The translations under genes were made by a program, and so were the position numbers. A stretch of 64,000 nucleotides of DNA from Actinoplanes subtropicus (lineage in GTDB: Bacteria > Actinomycetota > Actinomycetes > Mycobacteriales > Micromonosporaceae). Location: the NCBI RefSeq assembly GCF_000721705.1, contig NZ_JOJL01000042.1, positions 186,001 through 250,000 of the forward strand, read 5' to 3'. Shown here piece by piece: positions 54,953 to 63,455 of the stretch (position 1 is the first letter of the stretch; every line of letters begins with the position of its first letter). The notes below the pieces were generated by a model. The model had not been told where the DNA came from, ran no database searches, and saw only the letters and a program-made list of their open reading frames with translations.

Positions 54953-55503
54953 GCGCGGCGCCCGGACAGACCGTGGGGCCTTTCTTCCACATCGGACTGC
55001 CGTACGCGGGGGGCAACGAACTGGTTCCACCGGGCCGGGCGGGGGCGATCCGCCTGCACGGCCGGGTGCTCGACGGCGACGGCGTGCCGGTGCCGGACGC
55101 GATGGTCGAGATCTGGCAGGCCGATCCGGAGGGCAAGGTGTGCCGCGCGCCGGGATCGCTTCGGCGCGACGGGTGGACGTTCACCGGGTTCGGCCGGGCC
55201 GCAACCGATCCGGACGGGCACTACTGGTTCTCCACGCTCGAACCGGGCGCCACCCAGCCGGGCCGGCCGCCGTTCTTCGCGGTGACCGTTTTCGCGCGGG
55301 GGTTGCTCGACCGGCTGTTCACCCGGGCGTACCTGCCCGATCCTGCCGGGGCCGATCCGCTGCTGGACGCGATCGAATCCGATCGGCGCGGATCGGTGAT
55401 CGCCACCCGGGACGAGCAGGGGCTGGTCTTCGACATCCACCTGCAGGGCCCGCGCGAGACGGTGTTCCTCAGCTTCCCGAAACACCGTGGCGTCTGGGCA
55501 TGA
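54949..55503 (+). CDS. pcaG: Protocatechuate 3,4-dioxygenase alpha subunit
   Basis: 184 residues. Family start PGQTVGPFFHIGL and the core VEIWQADPEGKV; it lacks the full iron-ligand set, as alpha subunits do. Forms the (alpha-beta-iron) units with PcaH. Overlaps pcaH and pcaB by 4 bp at each end, so the four genes are one coupled operon. Confidence 0.94.
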   Translation: MSAAPGQTVGPFFHIGLPYAGGNELVPPGRAGAIRLHGRVLDGDGVPVPDAMVEIWQADPEGKVCRAPGSLRRDGWTFTGFGRAATDPDGHYWFSTLEPGATQPGRPPFFAVTVFARGLLDRLFTRAYLPDPAGADPLLDAIESDRRGSVIATRDEQGLVFDIHLQGPRETVFLSFPKHRGVWA

Positions 55504-56645
55504 CCGACCTGCTCTGGCCGGGCGACGCCCGCGCCGGTGATCTCTTCACCGACGAGCGCGTCGTCGCGGCCATGATCTCGGTCGAGTCGGCTTGGCTGGC
55601 CGCGAGGGGATGTCCGGCTGCGTTGTCCGATATCGCGGATATATCCGGTCTATTCGCCGAGGGCGGGGGCAACCCCGTCATCCCGCTCGTCAAAATTCTT
55701 CGCGCGGAGAACTCCTCGGTCGCCGAGCACCTGCATACCGGGCTGACCAGCCAGGATGTCCTCGACACGGCCTTGGTGCTCTGCCTGCGATCGATAACGA
55801 ACAAAACCATTCAAAACCTCGACCAGCAGGTGTACGCCCTGGCGAGTCTCGCCGACCGGCACCGCGGAACTCGGATGGCCGCGCGGACGCTCACGCAGCA
55901 CGCGATTCCGACCACGTTCGGTCTCAAGGCGGCCAACTGGCTGAATGCGGTCCTGGACGCTCGCGAAGTGCTGTCCTCGTGCGCGGAGGTGCCGGTTCAG
56001 ATCGGTGGCGCGGCCGGCACGCTCGCCGCTCCGGCCGCCGTGGCGGGCTCGCCCTCGGCCGCGCTCGACCTGGTCGCCGCCACGGCTCGCCTGCTCGGGC
56101 TGCCGGCCCGGCCCCCGTGGCACACGACGCGGGCGCCCTTCACCCGGGTCGCCGACGCCCTGGTCACCTGCACCGACGCCTGGGGAAAGATCGCCAACGA
56201 CGTCCTGCTGGCGAGCCGGCCCGAGGTGGGCGAGCTGTCCGAACCGGTCGAGGAGGGCCGGGGCGGATCGTCGGCGATGCCGAACAAGCAGAACCCGGTC
56301 CTGTCCGTGCTGATCCGCCGGGCCGCCCTGGCCGCTCCGCCGCTGGCCGCGACCATGCATCTCGCCGCGGCCGAAGCGATCGACGAGCGCCCGGACGGGT
56401 CCTGGCACGTCGAGTGGGCCACGCTGCGCACGCTGTCCCGCCGGACGGTGGTGGCCGCCTCGCAGACCACCGAGCTGGTCTCGGGCCTGGTCGTCAACGC
56501 CGACCGAATGGCCACGACGCTCGCCGCCGCCTACCCAGGGATCGATGCGGAACGGCTCAAGACCGGCGGTGAACAGCCCTATCTGGGCGCGAACGACGAG
56601 CTGATCGATGCCGCTCTGGCCCGCGCGGAGGGAAAGCCATGCTGA
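55500..56645 (+). CDS. pcaB: 3-carboxy-cis,cis-muconate cycloisomerase
   Basis: 381 residues, fumarase/aspartase superfamily. The signature GSSAMPNKQNP holds the catalytic serine loop; HTGLTSQDVLDTA and TLTQHAIPTTFGLKAA are the other two conserved blocks. Shorter than the usual about 440, lacking part of the C-terminal domain. Produces 4-carboxymuconolactone for PcaL. Confidence 0.94.
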   Translation: MTDLLWPGDARAGDLFTDERVVAAMISVESAWLAARGCPAALSDIADISGLFAEGGGNPVIPLVKILRAENSSVAEHLHTGLTSQDVLDTALVLCLRSITNKTIQNLDQQVYALASLADRHRGTRMAARTLTQHAIPTTFGLKAANWLNAVLDAREVLSSCAEVPVQIGGAAGTLAAPAAVAGSPSAALDLVAATARLLGLPARPPWHTTRAPFTRVADALVTCTDAWGKIANDVLLASRPEVGELSEPVEEGRGGSSAMPNKQNPVLSVLIRRAALAAPPLAATMHLAAAEAIDERPDGSWHVEWATLRTLSRRTVVAASQTTELVSGLVVNADRMATTLAAAYPGIDAERLKTGGEQPYLGANDELIDAALARAEGKPC

Positions 56646-57781
56646 CCGCCACCACGCTCCGGGACGCCCCCGGCCGGCCGCTGTTGGTGCTCGGGCCCTC
56701 GCTGGGCACGTCGGTGGAGACGTTGTGGTCCCGCTGTGTCGCGCGGATCGGCGGCGACTACCACGTGGTCGGCTGGGACCTGCCCGGGCACGGCCGCAGC
56801 GCCCCGGCGCAGGCCGGCTTCGGGGTGCCGGGACTGGCCAAGAGCGTTCTCGAGCTGGTCGATCGGATTCGGCCGCGGGCGCCCTTCCGGTACGCCGGGG
56901 ACTCGGTCGGCGGCGCGGTCGGGCTGCAACTGCTGCTCGATGCGCCCGACCGGGTGGAGGCGGCCGTGGTGCTCTGCACCGGCGCCAAGATCGGTGAGGC
57001 GACGGGGTGGCGGCAGCGGGCCGAGACCGTTCGGGCTGAGGGAACGCAGGCGGTGGTGGCGGGCTCGATCCAGCGGTGGTTCGCGCCCGGGTTCGCGGAG
57101 CGTGCACCCGGCGTGGCCGAGGACCTGCTCGGAGCGTTGCGGGCGGCCGATCCGGAGAGTTACGCGCTGGTGTGTGAGGCGCTGGCGACCTTCGACGTAC
57201 GCGATCGGCTCCGGGAAATTGCCGCGCCCGTGCTGGCCGTCGCGGGCGCCGAGGACCTGCCTGCGCCGCCCGAGGGGCTCGCGCTGATCGCCGAGGGGGT
57301 GCGCAACGGGCGGCTCGTCGTGCTCGAGGGGGTGGCCCACCTGGCCCCGGCCGAGTCGCCGGCCGAGGTGGCGGCGCTGATCGACCTGCACTTCGCCGGC
57401 CGGCGGACGGCCGACGACGTGCGGGCCGCGGGCATGGCCGTGCGGCGGGCGGTGCTGGGCGACGAGCACGTGGACCGGGCGATCGCGGGGACGACGCCGT
57501 TCACCCGCGATTTTCAGGAGCTGATCACCGCGTACGCCTGGGGGGAGATCTGGACCCGCCCCGGCCTGGACCGCCGCAGCAGATCGATGATTACCCTGAC
57601 CGCGCTGGTGGCCCTCGGCCACCAGGAGGAGCTGGCTATGCACGTGCGCGCGGCGCGGCGCAACGGGCTGACCGACGACGAGATCAAGGAAGTGCTGCTG
57701 CAGGCCGCGATCTATTGCGGCGTGCCGGCCGCGAACACCGCCTTCCGCATCGCCCAGCAGGTGCTCGACGACTTGGACTGA
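56639..57781 (+). CDS. pcaL: Fused 3-oxoadipate enol-lactonase / 4-carboxymuconolactone decarboxylase
   Basis: 380 residues. The N-terminal alpha/beta hydrolase (PcaD part, about 1-255) has the nucleophile in GDSVGG and the histidine in GVAHLAP. The C-terminal PcaC part (about 265-380) has ITLTALVALGHQEELAMHVRAA and QAAIYCGVPAAN. The fusion decarboxylates the lactone and opens it to 3-oxoadipate. Overlaps pcaB by 7 bp. The later steps (pcaI, J, F) are not in this window. Confidence 0.95.
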   Translation: MLTATTLRDAPGRPLLVLGPSLGTSVETLWSRCVARIGGDYHVVGWDLPGHGRSAPAQAGFGVPGLAKSVLELVDRIRPRAPFRYAGDSVGGAVGLQLLLDAPDRVEAAVVLCTGAKIGEATGWRQRAETVRAEGTQAVVAGSIQRWFAPGFAERAPGVAEDLLGALRAADPESYALVCEALATFDVRDRLREIAAPVLAVAGAEDLPAPPEGLALIAEGVRNGRLVVLEGVAHLAPAESPAEVAALIDLHFAGRRTADDVRAAGMAVRRAVLGDEHVDRAIAGTTPFTRDFQELITAYAWGEIWTRPGLDRRSRSMITLTALVALGHQEELAMHVRAARRNGLTDDEIKEVLLQAAIYCGVPAANTAFRIAQQVLDDLD

Positions 57782-57803
57782 CCCTGCCGTCGTCCGGCGC
57801 CGG

Positions 57804-57920
57804 GCCGTCGCGGCCGGGGGATCGCTGGCGATCGTCGGCGAGTCGGGATCGGGTAAGACCACTTGCGCGCGGATTGTGGCCGGGCTGGACCGGCCCCGCG
57901 CCCCGGCTGGCGCCCCACCC
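57804..57920 (+). pseudogene. Relic of an ABC transporter ATPase
   Basis: A short frame reads AVAAGGSLAIVGESGSGKTT followed by CARIVAGLDRP: a complete Walker A of the oligopeptide-type ABC ATPases, but nothing before or after it. It lies directly after pcaL, so the operon may once have included a transporter. Confidence 0.7.
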
Positions 57921-58037
57921 GAGCGGCGGACCGCGATGCATGACCCGCAGGCCTTCGCGCCGTCGGCATCGGCGGGTCGGTCGCTGGCGTATCGCGGCCC
58001 CGCACACCTGGCAGCCGTGCCCGGCCCGGCGCCCCGG

Positions 58038-58616
58038 TCACAGCTGGGCGAGGATGGTCTCCGCGGTCGTGCGGGCCAGACCGCCGTTCGCGATCGGGAG
58101 CTGGAGCTCGGCCATGGCCGAGTTGCCCAGCGCCAGGCACCACAGGCCGTACGCGGCCGAGCGCACCCGCGCGGCCGGGGCGTCCGGGTACTCGGCGGCG
58201 ACCGCTTCCTCGATCGCCTCCACCGCACGCAGGTACTGGGTCTGCATGATCGATCGGATTCGCTCGTCGGTGATGCCGGCCGTGATCAGTTCGCGGATCA
58301 CCGTGTCGTCGTCGCTGATCGGCAGGAAACCCGTGCCGTACAGGTAGTCGAGAACGATCGGGAGCTTCGCCGGCGGCTCGGCCTTGCGCACCGCGCCGAT
58401 GAACTCCGCCTCGTAACCCGTGTACAGCCACGAGGCGAACCCGCGCAGCAGGTCGTCCCGGTTGCCCACGTAGTGCCGCACGTGGCTGCGGCTCAGCCCG
58501 GACTCCTCCGACACGCGCTCGAGGGTCGTCCCCGCGAGACCGTGTTTCCGCAGGCAGCGGCCGGTGGCGTGCATGATCTGCTCGGTTCGCTCGGCGGCCA
58601 TGCTCGGACGTCCCAT
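58038..58616 (-). CDS. TetR-family regulator
   Basis: 192 residues. Helix-turn-helix (TEQIMHATGRCLRKHGLAG, LSRSHVRHYVGNRDDLL), resembling BetI-type repressors (YLYGTGFLPISDDD). TAGTGT (58623-58628) six bases before the ATG suggests a leaderless message. The divergent side holds only a hydrolase relic, so its target may have been lost. Confidence 0.87.
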   Translation of the reverse strand: MGRPSMAAERTEQIMHATGRCLRKHGLAGTTLERVSEESGLSRSHVRHYVGNRDDLLRGFASWLYTGYEAEFIGAVRKAEPPAKLPIVLDYLYGTGFLPISDDDTVIRELITAGITDERIRSIMQTQYLRAVEAIEEAVAAEYPDAPAARVRSAAYGLWCLALGNSAMAELQLPIANGGLARTTAETILAQL

Positions 58617-58689
58617 GCCGTCACACTAGTTGATTGTCACAGCGACGAAGAATTAGGTTTTCCGATGACCAGCAAACGATCCTCGATCC

Positions 58690-58880
58690 GGGTCGCTCAT
58701 TCCGGTCACGCTCGGTCTCGGGCATGTCGCCTATCGCCTGCCGGCCGGGCACGCGCTGCGGCTGGCGGTCGCGAGCTCGGACGCGCCCGAGTTCGTCCCG
58801 GCGCCGGGGACCGGCGAGCACCGGTTGGCTCGCCGCCACGACCAAAACCAATCACCAGACGCTGCACCTGGACGCGTGCC
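58690..58880 (+). pseudogene. Relic of a CocE/NonD-type hydrolase C-terminal domain
   Basis: One frame reads LGHVAYRLPAGHALRLAVAS then SDAPEFVPAPGTGEH and TTKTNHQTLHLD, the jelly-roll pattern of the X-Pro dipeptidyl-peptidase-like C-terminal domain. The catalytic domain is absent. The frame is broken at both ends. Confidence 0.55.
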
Positions 58881-59002
58881 GTCTGACGGCCTCGATCCTG
58901 GACCGCAACTCGATCGGGGAGCAGGTGATCGCCGCGCTGCACCGGGACCATGTGGCGCCGGCGGCGGCGCGGAAATCGAGGCGGCGGTGGGCGTGCTGCC
59001 CC

Positions 59003-59066
59003 CTGATCGACCCGAGCTCTGATCGACCCGAGCTCTGATCGACCCGAGCTCTGATCGACCCGAGTA
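59003..59066. repeat. Tandem repeat, four 16-bp units
   Basis: CTGATCGACCCGAGCT in four direct copies; the last ends TA instead of CT. Non-coding region between relic and marR. Confidence 0.9.
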
Positions 59067-59153
59067 CCTGATCGGTCCGGGGCGGCGCCACCGGCGCGGG
59101 GCCGGGCTGATCACCCGGCGGTATTTCTCGGCGGCCGCCGCCCCCGACCGCCC

Positions 59154-59627
59154 TCAGCCCTCGCTCGCCGTGGTGGGGCGTTTCGGTTGGACCGACTCCT
59201 CGACGGCGTTCAGGAAGCGTTGCACCACCTTCAGATCGCGCTCGCTGAAGCCGTCCACGGCGGCGGCCACCTTGTCGACCAGCGGGTCGGTGAAGCCGTG
59301 GCCCAGTCCCTCGGCGCGGATGTCGACGAGGATGCGGACGCGCCGCTTGTCGTCCGCGTCGGGCAGGCGCTTGATGTAGCCGTTCCGTTCGAGGCGCTTG
59401 AGGAGTGAGGTGACGCCGGCCGAGTTCATCGGGAGCTTCTGGCTCAGCCAGCCGGGGGTCGCGTGCAGTCCCTGCCGCCCGGCGTCGATCAGCAGGGTCA
59501 GGGCGCGCAGGTCGGTGGGGTGGATGCTGTTGGAGGTCGCATACGCCCCGCCGAGCTGATCGAACCGGGACGCGATCCGGCGGAGTTGGAACACCAGATC
59601 AAGGTGGGAATCGGTCTTGTCGGTCAC
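59154..59627 (-). CDS. MarR-family regulator
   Basis: 157 residues with the winged helix-turn-helix (HPTDLRALTLLIDAGRQG, LPMNSAGVTSLLKRLERNGYI, DADDKRRVRILV). GTG 59627 has GAGG upstream. Its promoter side is filled by the 15-copy palindromic array, and the MFS gene behind the array is on the same strand upstream. MarR proteins bind short palindromes, so it may bind the array. Ligand unknown. Confidence 0.88.
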   Translation of the reverse strand: MTDKTDSHLDLVFQLRRIASRFDQLGGAYATSNSIHPTDLRALTLLIDAGRQGLHATPGWLSQKLPMNSAGVTSLLKRLERNGYIKRLPDADDKRRVRILVDIRAEGLGHGFTDPLVDKVAAAVDGFSERDLKVVQRFLNAVEESVQPKRPTTASEG

Positions 59628-59647
59628 GCCGCCTCGTCTCCTCGCTG

Positions 59648-59888
59648 AGCAAGTATCTCGCCCCGCGAGTATCTCACTCAGCGAGTATCTCGCGTAGCTA
59701 GTATCTTGCCCCGCGAGTTTCTCGCGCGGCGAGTTTCTCGCGCGGCGAGTTTCTCGCGCGGCGAGTTTCTCGCGCGGCGAGTATCTCGCGCGGCGAGTAT
59801 CTCGCGCGGCGAGTATCTCGCGCGGCGAGTATCTCGCGCGGCGAGTATCTCGCGCGGCGAGTATCTCGCGCCGCGAGTATCTCGCTCA
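59648..59888. repeat. 15-copy palindromic tandem array, exact 16-bp period
   Basis: The core GT(A/T)TCT recurs at 59653, 59669, 59685 and every 16 bp to 59877, fifteen times without an indel. The consensus unit is GCGAG-TAT-CTCGC plus a GCG spacer, so each unit is itself a palindrome. Copies 5-8 have TTT in the centre; copies 1, 2 and 4 and the outermost flanks are more diverged. It lies between the MFS stop codon and the marR start, with no spacer DNA of CRISPR type. Confidence 0.93.
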
Positions 59889-59960
59889 ACGAGACGACGG
59901 TGGAGCCGCTCAGCCGAGGCCGAAGCCGATGCCGATGCCGATGCCGAAGCCGAAGCCGAC

Positions 59961-61166
59961 TCAGTCGGACGTGACGTTCAGGGGCGCCGACGACCGCGGC
60001 ACCACCAGCGCCGCCAACACGGCCAACGCCGCCGACACCGCCCCCAGCACCCCCAATGCCGGCTGTAACCCACCTACCCCGCCCTTGAACGCCGCCACCA
60101 GCAGCGGCGACGCGAACTCCCCGACGAACAGGAACCCGGTGAACAACCCCGTCCCCCGACCCCGTTCCGCAAACCGCAGCCGGTTGGTCGTCCAGGTCAG
60201 CATCACCGGCAGCAGCAGCCCGGTGCCCGCCCCGGTCACCATCGCCCCGGCCGTCACCACCGTCACGTTCCCGGCCACGTACACGATCCCCAGCCCGACC
60301 GCCGCCAGCCCGAACGCCAGCGGGAGCAGAACGCGCGGCCGCTGCCGGGACAGCTTGGCGAACGAAGCCGACCCGGCCGCGGTGGCGACCGACATGGCCG
60401 CGCTGACCCCGCCGATCGCGGCGCTCGAGGACACGCCGAGGTCGTTGAGCACGAACGACAGCTGGACGATGAGCGCGTAGAAGACCGTACCGCCGACCAG
60501 CGTGAACAGGCACGGCACGAGCAGCTGCCGCCAGGGGATCGGCGGGAGCTTGGCCGGCCGGGGCCCGGAAAGCGGTTGCCACAGAAGGCGAGCCATCGGC
60601 GCCACGAGCACGAGCGCGATCAGGTAGACCCAGAACGGCGTACGCCACCCCGCATTGCCCAAGGCCCCGCCCAGCGCGAGAAATACGGTGGCCGCGAGGG
60701 TCGCCACGAGGGTTTGCAGGCCGAGGTAGCGGCTGCGCCGAGGCCCGGACCAGTAGTCGGCGATCAGTGTCGTGCAGCAGGTCATGATGGCCGCCTCGCA
60801 GAGGCCGACCACCGCCCGGCTCGCGATGATGGCGCCGAGCGAGTTCAGGTAGAGCGGCGCGGTGCCGGCCACCGCATACACCAGCAGGGCGACCAGCAGC
60901 AGCCGCTTGCGGTCGAGCGCGTCGATCACCACGCCGGCGAAGGGTGCGGTCAGGCCGATGATCAGGGCCGGGACGGTGAGCACGATCGGCACCAGCACGT
61001 CCACGCCGGACACGCCGGCGAAGTGGTCCTGCATCTTCGGCAGGACCGGTGCGATCAGCACGGCGCCGAGCACGGCCAGGCAGCTGCCGGCCAGCAGCAG
61101 GGCGAGCTGGGCCGGCCCGGCCTGCCGCTGCGGTGGTGTCTCGACACGGGAGTCCAGCTGTGACAT
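59961..61166 (-). CDS. MFS transporter
   Basis: 401 residues, twelve helices (LALLLAGSCLAVLGAVLIAP first) with the DHA1-type loop between helices 2 and 3 (VIDALDRKRLL) and SRAVVGLCEAAIM. Probably moves a small organic compound; located between MarR and LysR regulators next to an oxygenase operon, either an aromatic acid importer or an exporter. Directly after its stop lies a short (GCCGAT)n-type repeat (about 59922-59958). Confidence 0.87.
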   Translation of the reverse strand: MSQLDSRVETPPQRQAGPAQLALLLAGSCLAVLGAVLIAPVLPKMQDHFAGVSGVDVLVPIVLTVPALIIGLTAPFAGVVIDALDRKRLLLVALLVYAVAGTAPLYLNSLGAIIASRAVVGLCEAAIMTCCTTLIADYWSGPRRSRYLGLQTLVATLAATVFLALGGALGNAGWRTPFWVYLIALVLVAPMARLLWQPLSGPRPAKLPPIPWRQLLVPCLFTLVGGTVFYALIVQLSFVLNDLGVSSSAAIGGVSAAMSVATAAGSASFAKLSRQRPRVLLPLAFGLAAVGLGIVYVAGNVTVVTAGAMVTGAGTGLLLPVMLTWTTNRLRFAERGRGTGLFTGFLFVGEFASPLLVAAFKGGVGGLQPALGVLGAVSAALAVLAALVVPRSSAPLNVTSD

Positions 61167-61258
61167 GACGGGGTGGCCCTTCGACGATGGAGACGCAGGT
61201 CACACCGGACTATCCGGGGACGGGCCGCCATCAGGGAAGAGCGATCAGCCAATAGTCG

Positions 61259-62197
61259 TCATAACTGCGGGTTATGGCCGGTCAGCACCCCGGCGGCCTC
61301 GGCCAGGACACCCCGCAGCCAGATGTGGGCCGGATCGTTCGAGTAGATCGGGTGCCACCAGAACGCCTCGGCGAGCGGCGCCACTTCGAAAGGACAGGGC
61401 AGCACGCGTACGCCCGCAGGTATCGCCAACAACGCGGCCAGACGCTTGTGCAGCAGCGCGACCCGCCGCGTGCCCGCGACCAGAAACGGCATCGGCAGGA
61501 ACCCGTCGGTGACCACCTCGACGCGCGGCTCCACGCCGAGCACCTTCAGCTGCTGGGTGGCCAGCGCGAACGCGGTTCGCCGGTGATAGAGCACCACCCA
61601 GGGCAGCGCGGCCAGCAATTCCACAGTCAGTGCCGACCCGACCAGGACGTTGTCGGCGGAGACGATGCAGACCCACTCGTCCTCGTAGAGATCGAGGAAC
61701 GGGATGTCGGTGAGGAACCCGTGCGGCAGCAGCAGCCCGTCCGCGTTCCGCAGCGTCTCGTGCGCCTGATCGACCGTGTGCGGCGTGGTCTGCTGCAACC
61801 GCAGCCGTACGCCCGGCGCCGCCGCGGCCAGCCGGCGGGCGATCAGCGGGCCGAGCACGGTGGCCGCGTAGTCCGACGTGATGATCGTGAACTCGCGCTC
61901 GACCTGGGACGGGTCGAAGTCCGGCGTCACGTCGAAGACCCGCCGCACGCCGGCGAGGGCCGGCTCGGTGAGCGCCAGCAGCCGCGCGGCGAGCGGCGTG
62001 AGCTGGTAGCGGTTGCCGGACCGGGTCAGCAGCGGGTCGCCGAAGTGCCGCCGCAGCCGGGCCAGGCCGGCGCTCACCGCCGGCTGGCTCACCCCGAGCG
62101 CCTCGGCGGTGCGCGTCACGTTCCGCTCCCGGAGCAGCGCGTCGAGGGTGACCAGCAGGTTCAGGTCGAGATTCGCGAGCATCCGGTCGACGGCCAC
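61259..62197 (-). CDS. LysR-family regulator
   Basis: 312 residues from GTG 62197: LysR helix-turn-helix (LNLLVTLDALLRERNVTRTA, VSQPAVSAGLARLRRHFGD) and the NodD-like ligand domain. TATACT (62204-62209) exactly six bases before GTG 62197 suggests a leaderless start there; ATG 62182 is the alternative. Divergent from the monooxygenase operon with a palindromic LysR box between them, so it is its likely activator. Confidence 0.9.
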   Translation of the reverse strand: MAVDRMLANLDLNLLVTLDALLRERNVTRTAEALGVSQPAVSAGLARLRRHFGDPLLTRSGNRYQLTPLAARLLALTEPALAGVRRVFDVTPDFDPSQVEREFTIITSDYAATVLGPLIARRLAAAAPGVRLRLQQTTPHTVDQAHETLRNADGLLLPHGFLTDIPFLDLYEDEWVCIVSADNVLVGSALTVELLAALPWVVLYHRRTAFALATQQLKVLGVEPRVEVVTDGFLPMPFLVAGTRRVALLHKRLAALLAIPAGVRVLPCPFEVAPLAEAFWWHPIYSNDPAHIWLRGVLAEAAGVLTGHNPQL

Positions 62198-62217
62198 GGC
62201 GGCAGTATAAACACGGC

Positions 62218-62232
62218 TGATGGCGTACATCA
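62218..62232. promoter_or_regulatory. LysR box between lysR and monooxygenase operon
   Basis: TGATG-GCGTA-CATCA, perfect 5-bp arms, a T-N11-A-type site, nine bases upstream of the lysR -10 box. Positioned for autorepression and activation of the divergent operon. Confidence 0.7.
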
Positions 62233-62314
62233 CCAGTTGGCTCTTTCCTGATGACGCCCGGCTGCCGGACAGTGGTCGCAGTCACACCTGGAGGCAACAG
62301 AGGGGAAATCGCTA

Positions 62315-63445
62315 GTGCCCGCCGTTCGTAACGTTCTGGTGGTCGGCGGCGGCGCCGCCGGTGCCGCCGCCGCGATCCTGCTTGCCGAGGGAGGCGTCTC
62401 GGTCGAGCTCATCGACATCAAGCCGGACATCTCCGCGCTCGGCTCCGGCATCACCCTCCAGGGCAACGCCTTGCGCGTTCTGCGTGAACTCGGCGTCTGG
62501 GAGCAGATCAAGGAGCAGGGGTACGCGTTCGACACGCTCGGCCTGCGCGCGCCCGACCCGCACGGCTCGCTGATCGTGGAGATGGACGACATCCGGACCG
62601 GCGGCCCCGACCTGCCCGCCACGCTCGGCATGTACCGGCCGGCGCTCGCGAAGATCATGCTGGAGCGGGCCGCCGCGGTCGGCGTGAAGATCCGGTTCGG
62701 CACCACGTACACCTCGCTCGACCAGGACGAGGACGGCGTGGCGGTCACCTTCGCCGACGGCTCGGCCGGCCGCTACGACCTGGTCGTCGGCGCCGACGGC
62801 ATCCGCTCGTGGACCCGCCGCATGCTCGGCATCAACCTGGAGACGGCCAGCACCGGGATGGGCATCTGGCGGGCGTTCACCGCGCGGCCGGCGAGCGTCA
62901 CGCGCACGGACCTCTACTACGGCGGCCCCAGTTACATCGCCGGTTACTGCCCGACCGGCGAGGACACCCTTTACGCGTACGTGGTGGAGCAGGCCCAGGA
63001 CCGCAGCACGTTGTCCCCGCAACAATCCCTCGACGTGATGCGCACGCTGTCCGAGGCGTACCACGGTCCCTGGGACGACATCCGCGCGATGCTGACCGAC
63101 CCGTCCCGGGTGAACTACACCTGGTTCGAGAGTCACGTGCTCGACGCGCCCTGGCACCGCGGCCGGGTGGTGCTGATCGGCGACGCCGCGCACGCCTGCC
63201 CGCCCACCCTCGCGCAGGGCGCCGCGCAGGCCCTCGAGGACGCGTCGGTGCTGGCCGAGTTGCTGCTGGCCCGCGACGCGCTCGACGACGACCTGTGGCA
63301 GGCCTTCACCGACCGCCGCTTCGATCGCGCGAAAACGGTGGTCGAGGCCTCCCTGCAGCTCTGCCGCTGGCTGCTCGACCACGAACGCGGCGACCTGCCC
63401 GGCCTGATGGGCCGGATCTCCCACCTCCTGACGCGGCCGGCTTAA
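62315..63445 (+). CDS. FAD-dependent monooxygenase (aromatic hydroxylase type)
   Basis: 376 residues, group A flavoprotein. GGGAAGAAAA dinucleotide motif, the DG strand (YDLVVGADGIRS) and GDAAHACPPTLAQGAAQALEDA. Similar to salicylate/3-hydroxybenzoate hydroxylase-type enzymes. GAGGGGAA precedes GTG 62315. The next gene, a two-module VOC protein resembling extradiol dioxygenases, starts 10 bp later, so the pair may hydroxylate and then cleave an aromatic ring. The substrate is not identified. Confidence 0.9.
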   Translation: MPAVRNVLVVGGGAAGAAAAILLAEGGVSVELIDIKPDISALGSGITLQGNALRVLRELGVWEQIKEQGYAFDTLGLRAPDPHGSLIVEMDDIRTGGPDLPATLGMYRPALAKIMLERAAAVGVKIRFGTTYTSLDQDEDGVAVTFADGSAGRYDLVVGADGIRSWTRRMLGINLETASTGMGIWRAFTARPASVTRTDLYYGGPSYIAGYCPTGEDTLYAYVVEQAQDRSTLSPQQSLDVMRTLSEAYHGPWDDIRAMLTDPSRVNYTWFESHVLDAPWHRGRVVLIGDAAHACPPTLAQGAAQALEDASVLAELLLARDALDDDLWQAFTDRRFDRAKTVVEASLQLCRWLLDHERGDLPGLMGRISHLLTRPA

Positions 63446-63455
63446 GGATTCGCCC

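Noticed and set aside
59648..59888. CRISPR array
   Set aside because: Units are 16 bp, directly adjacent and palindromic, with no 30-40-bp unique spacers and no cas genes.
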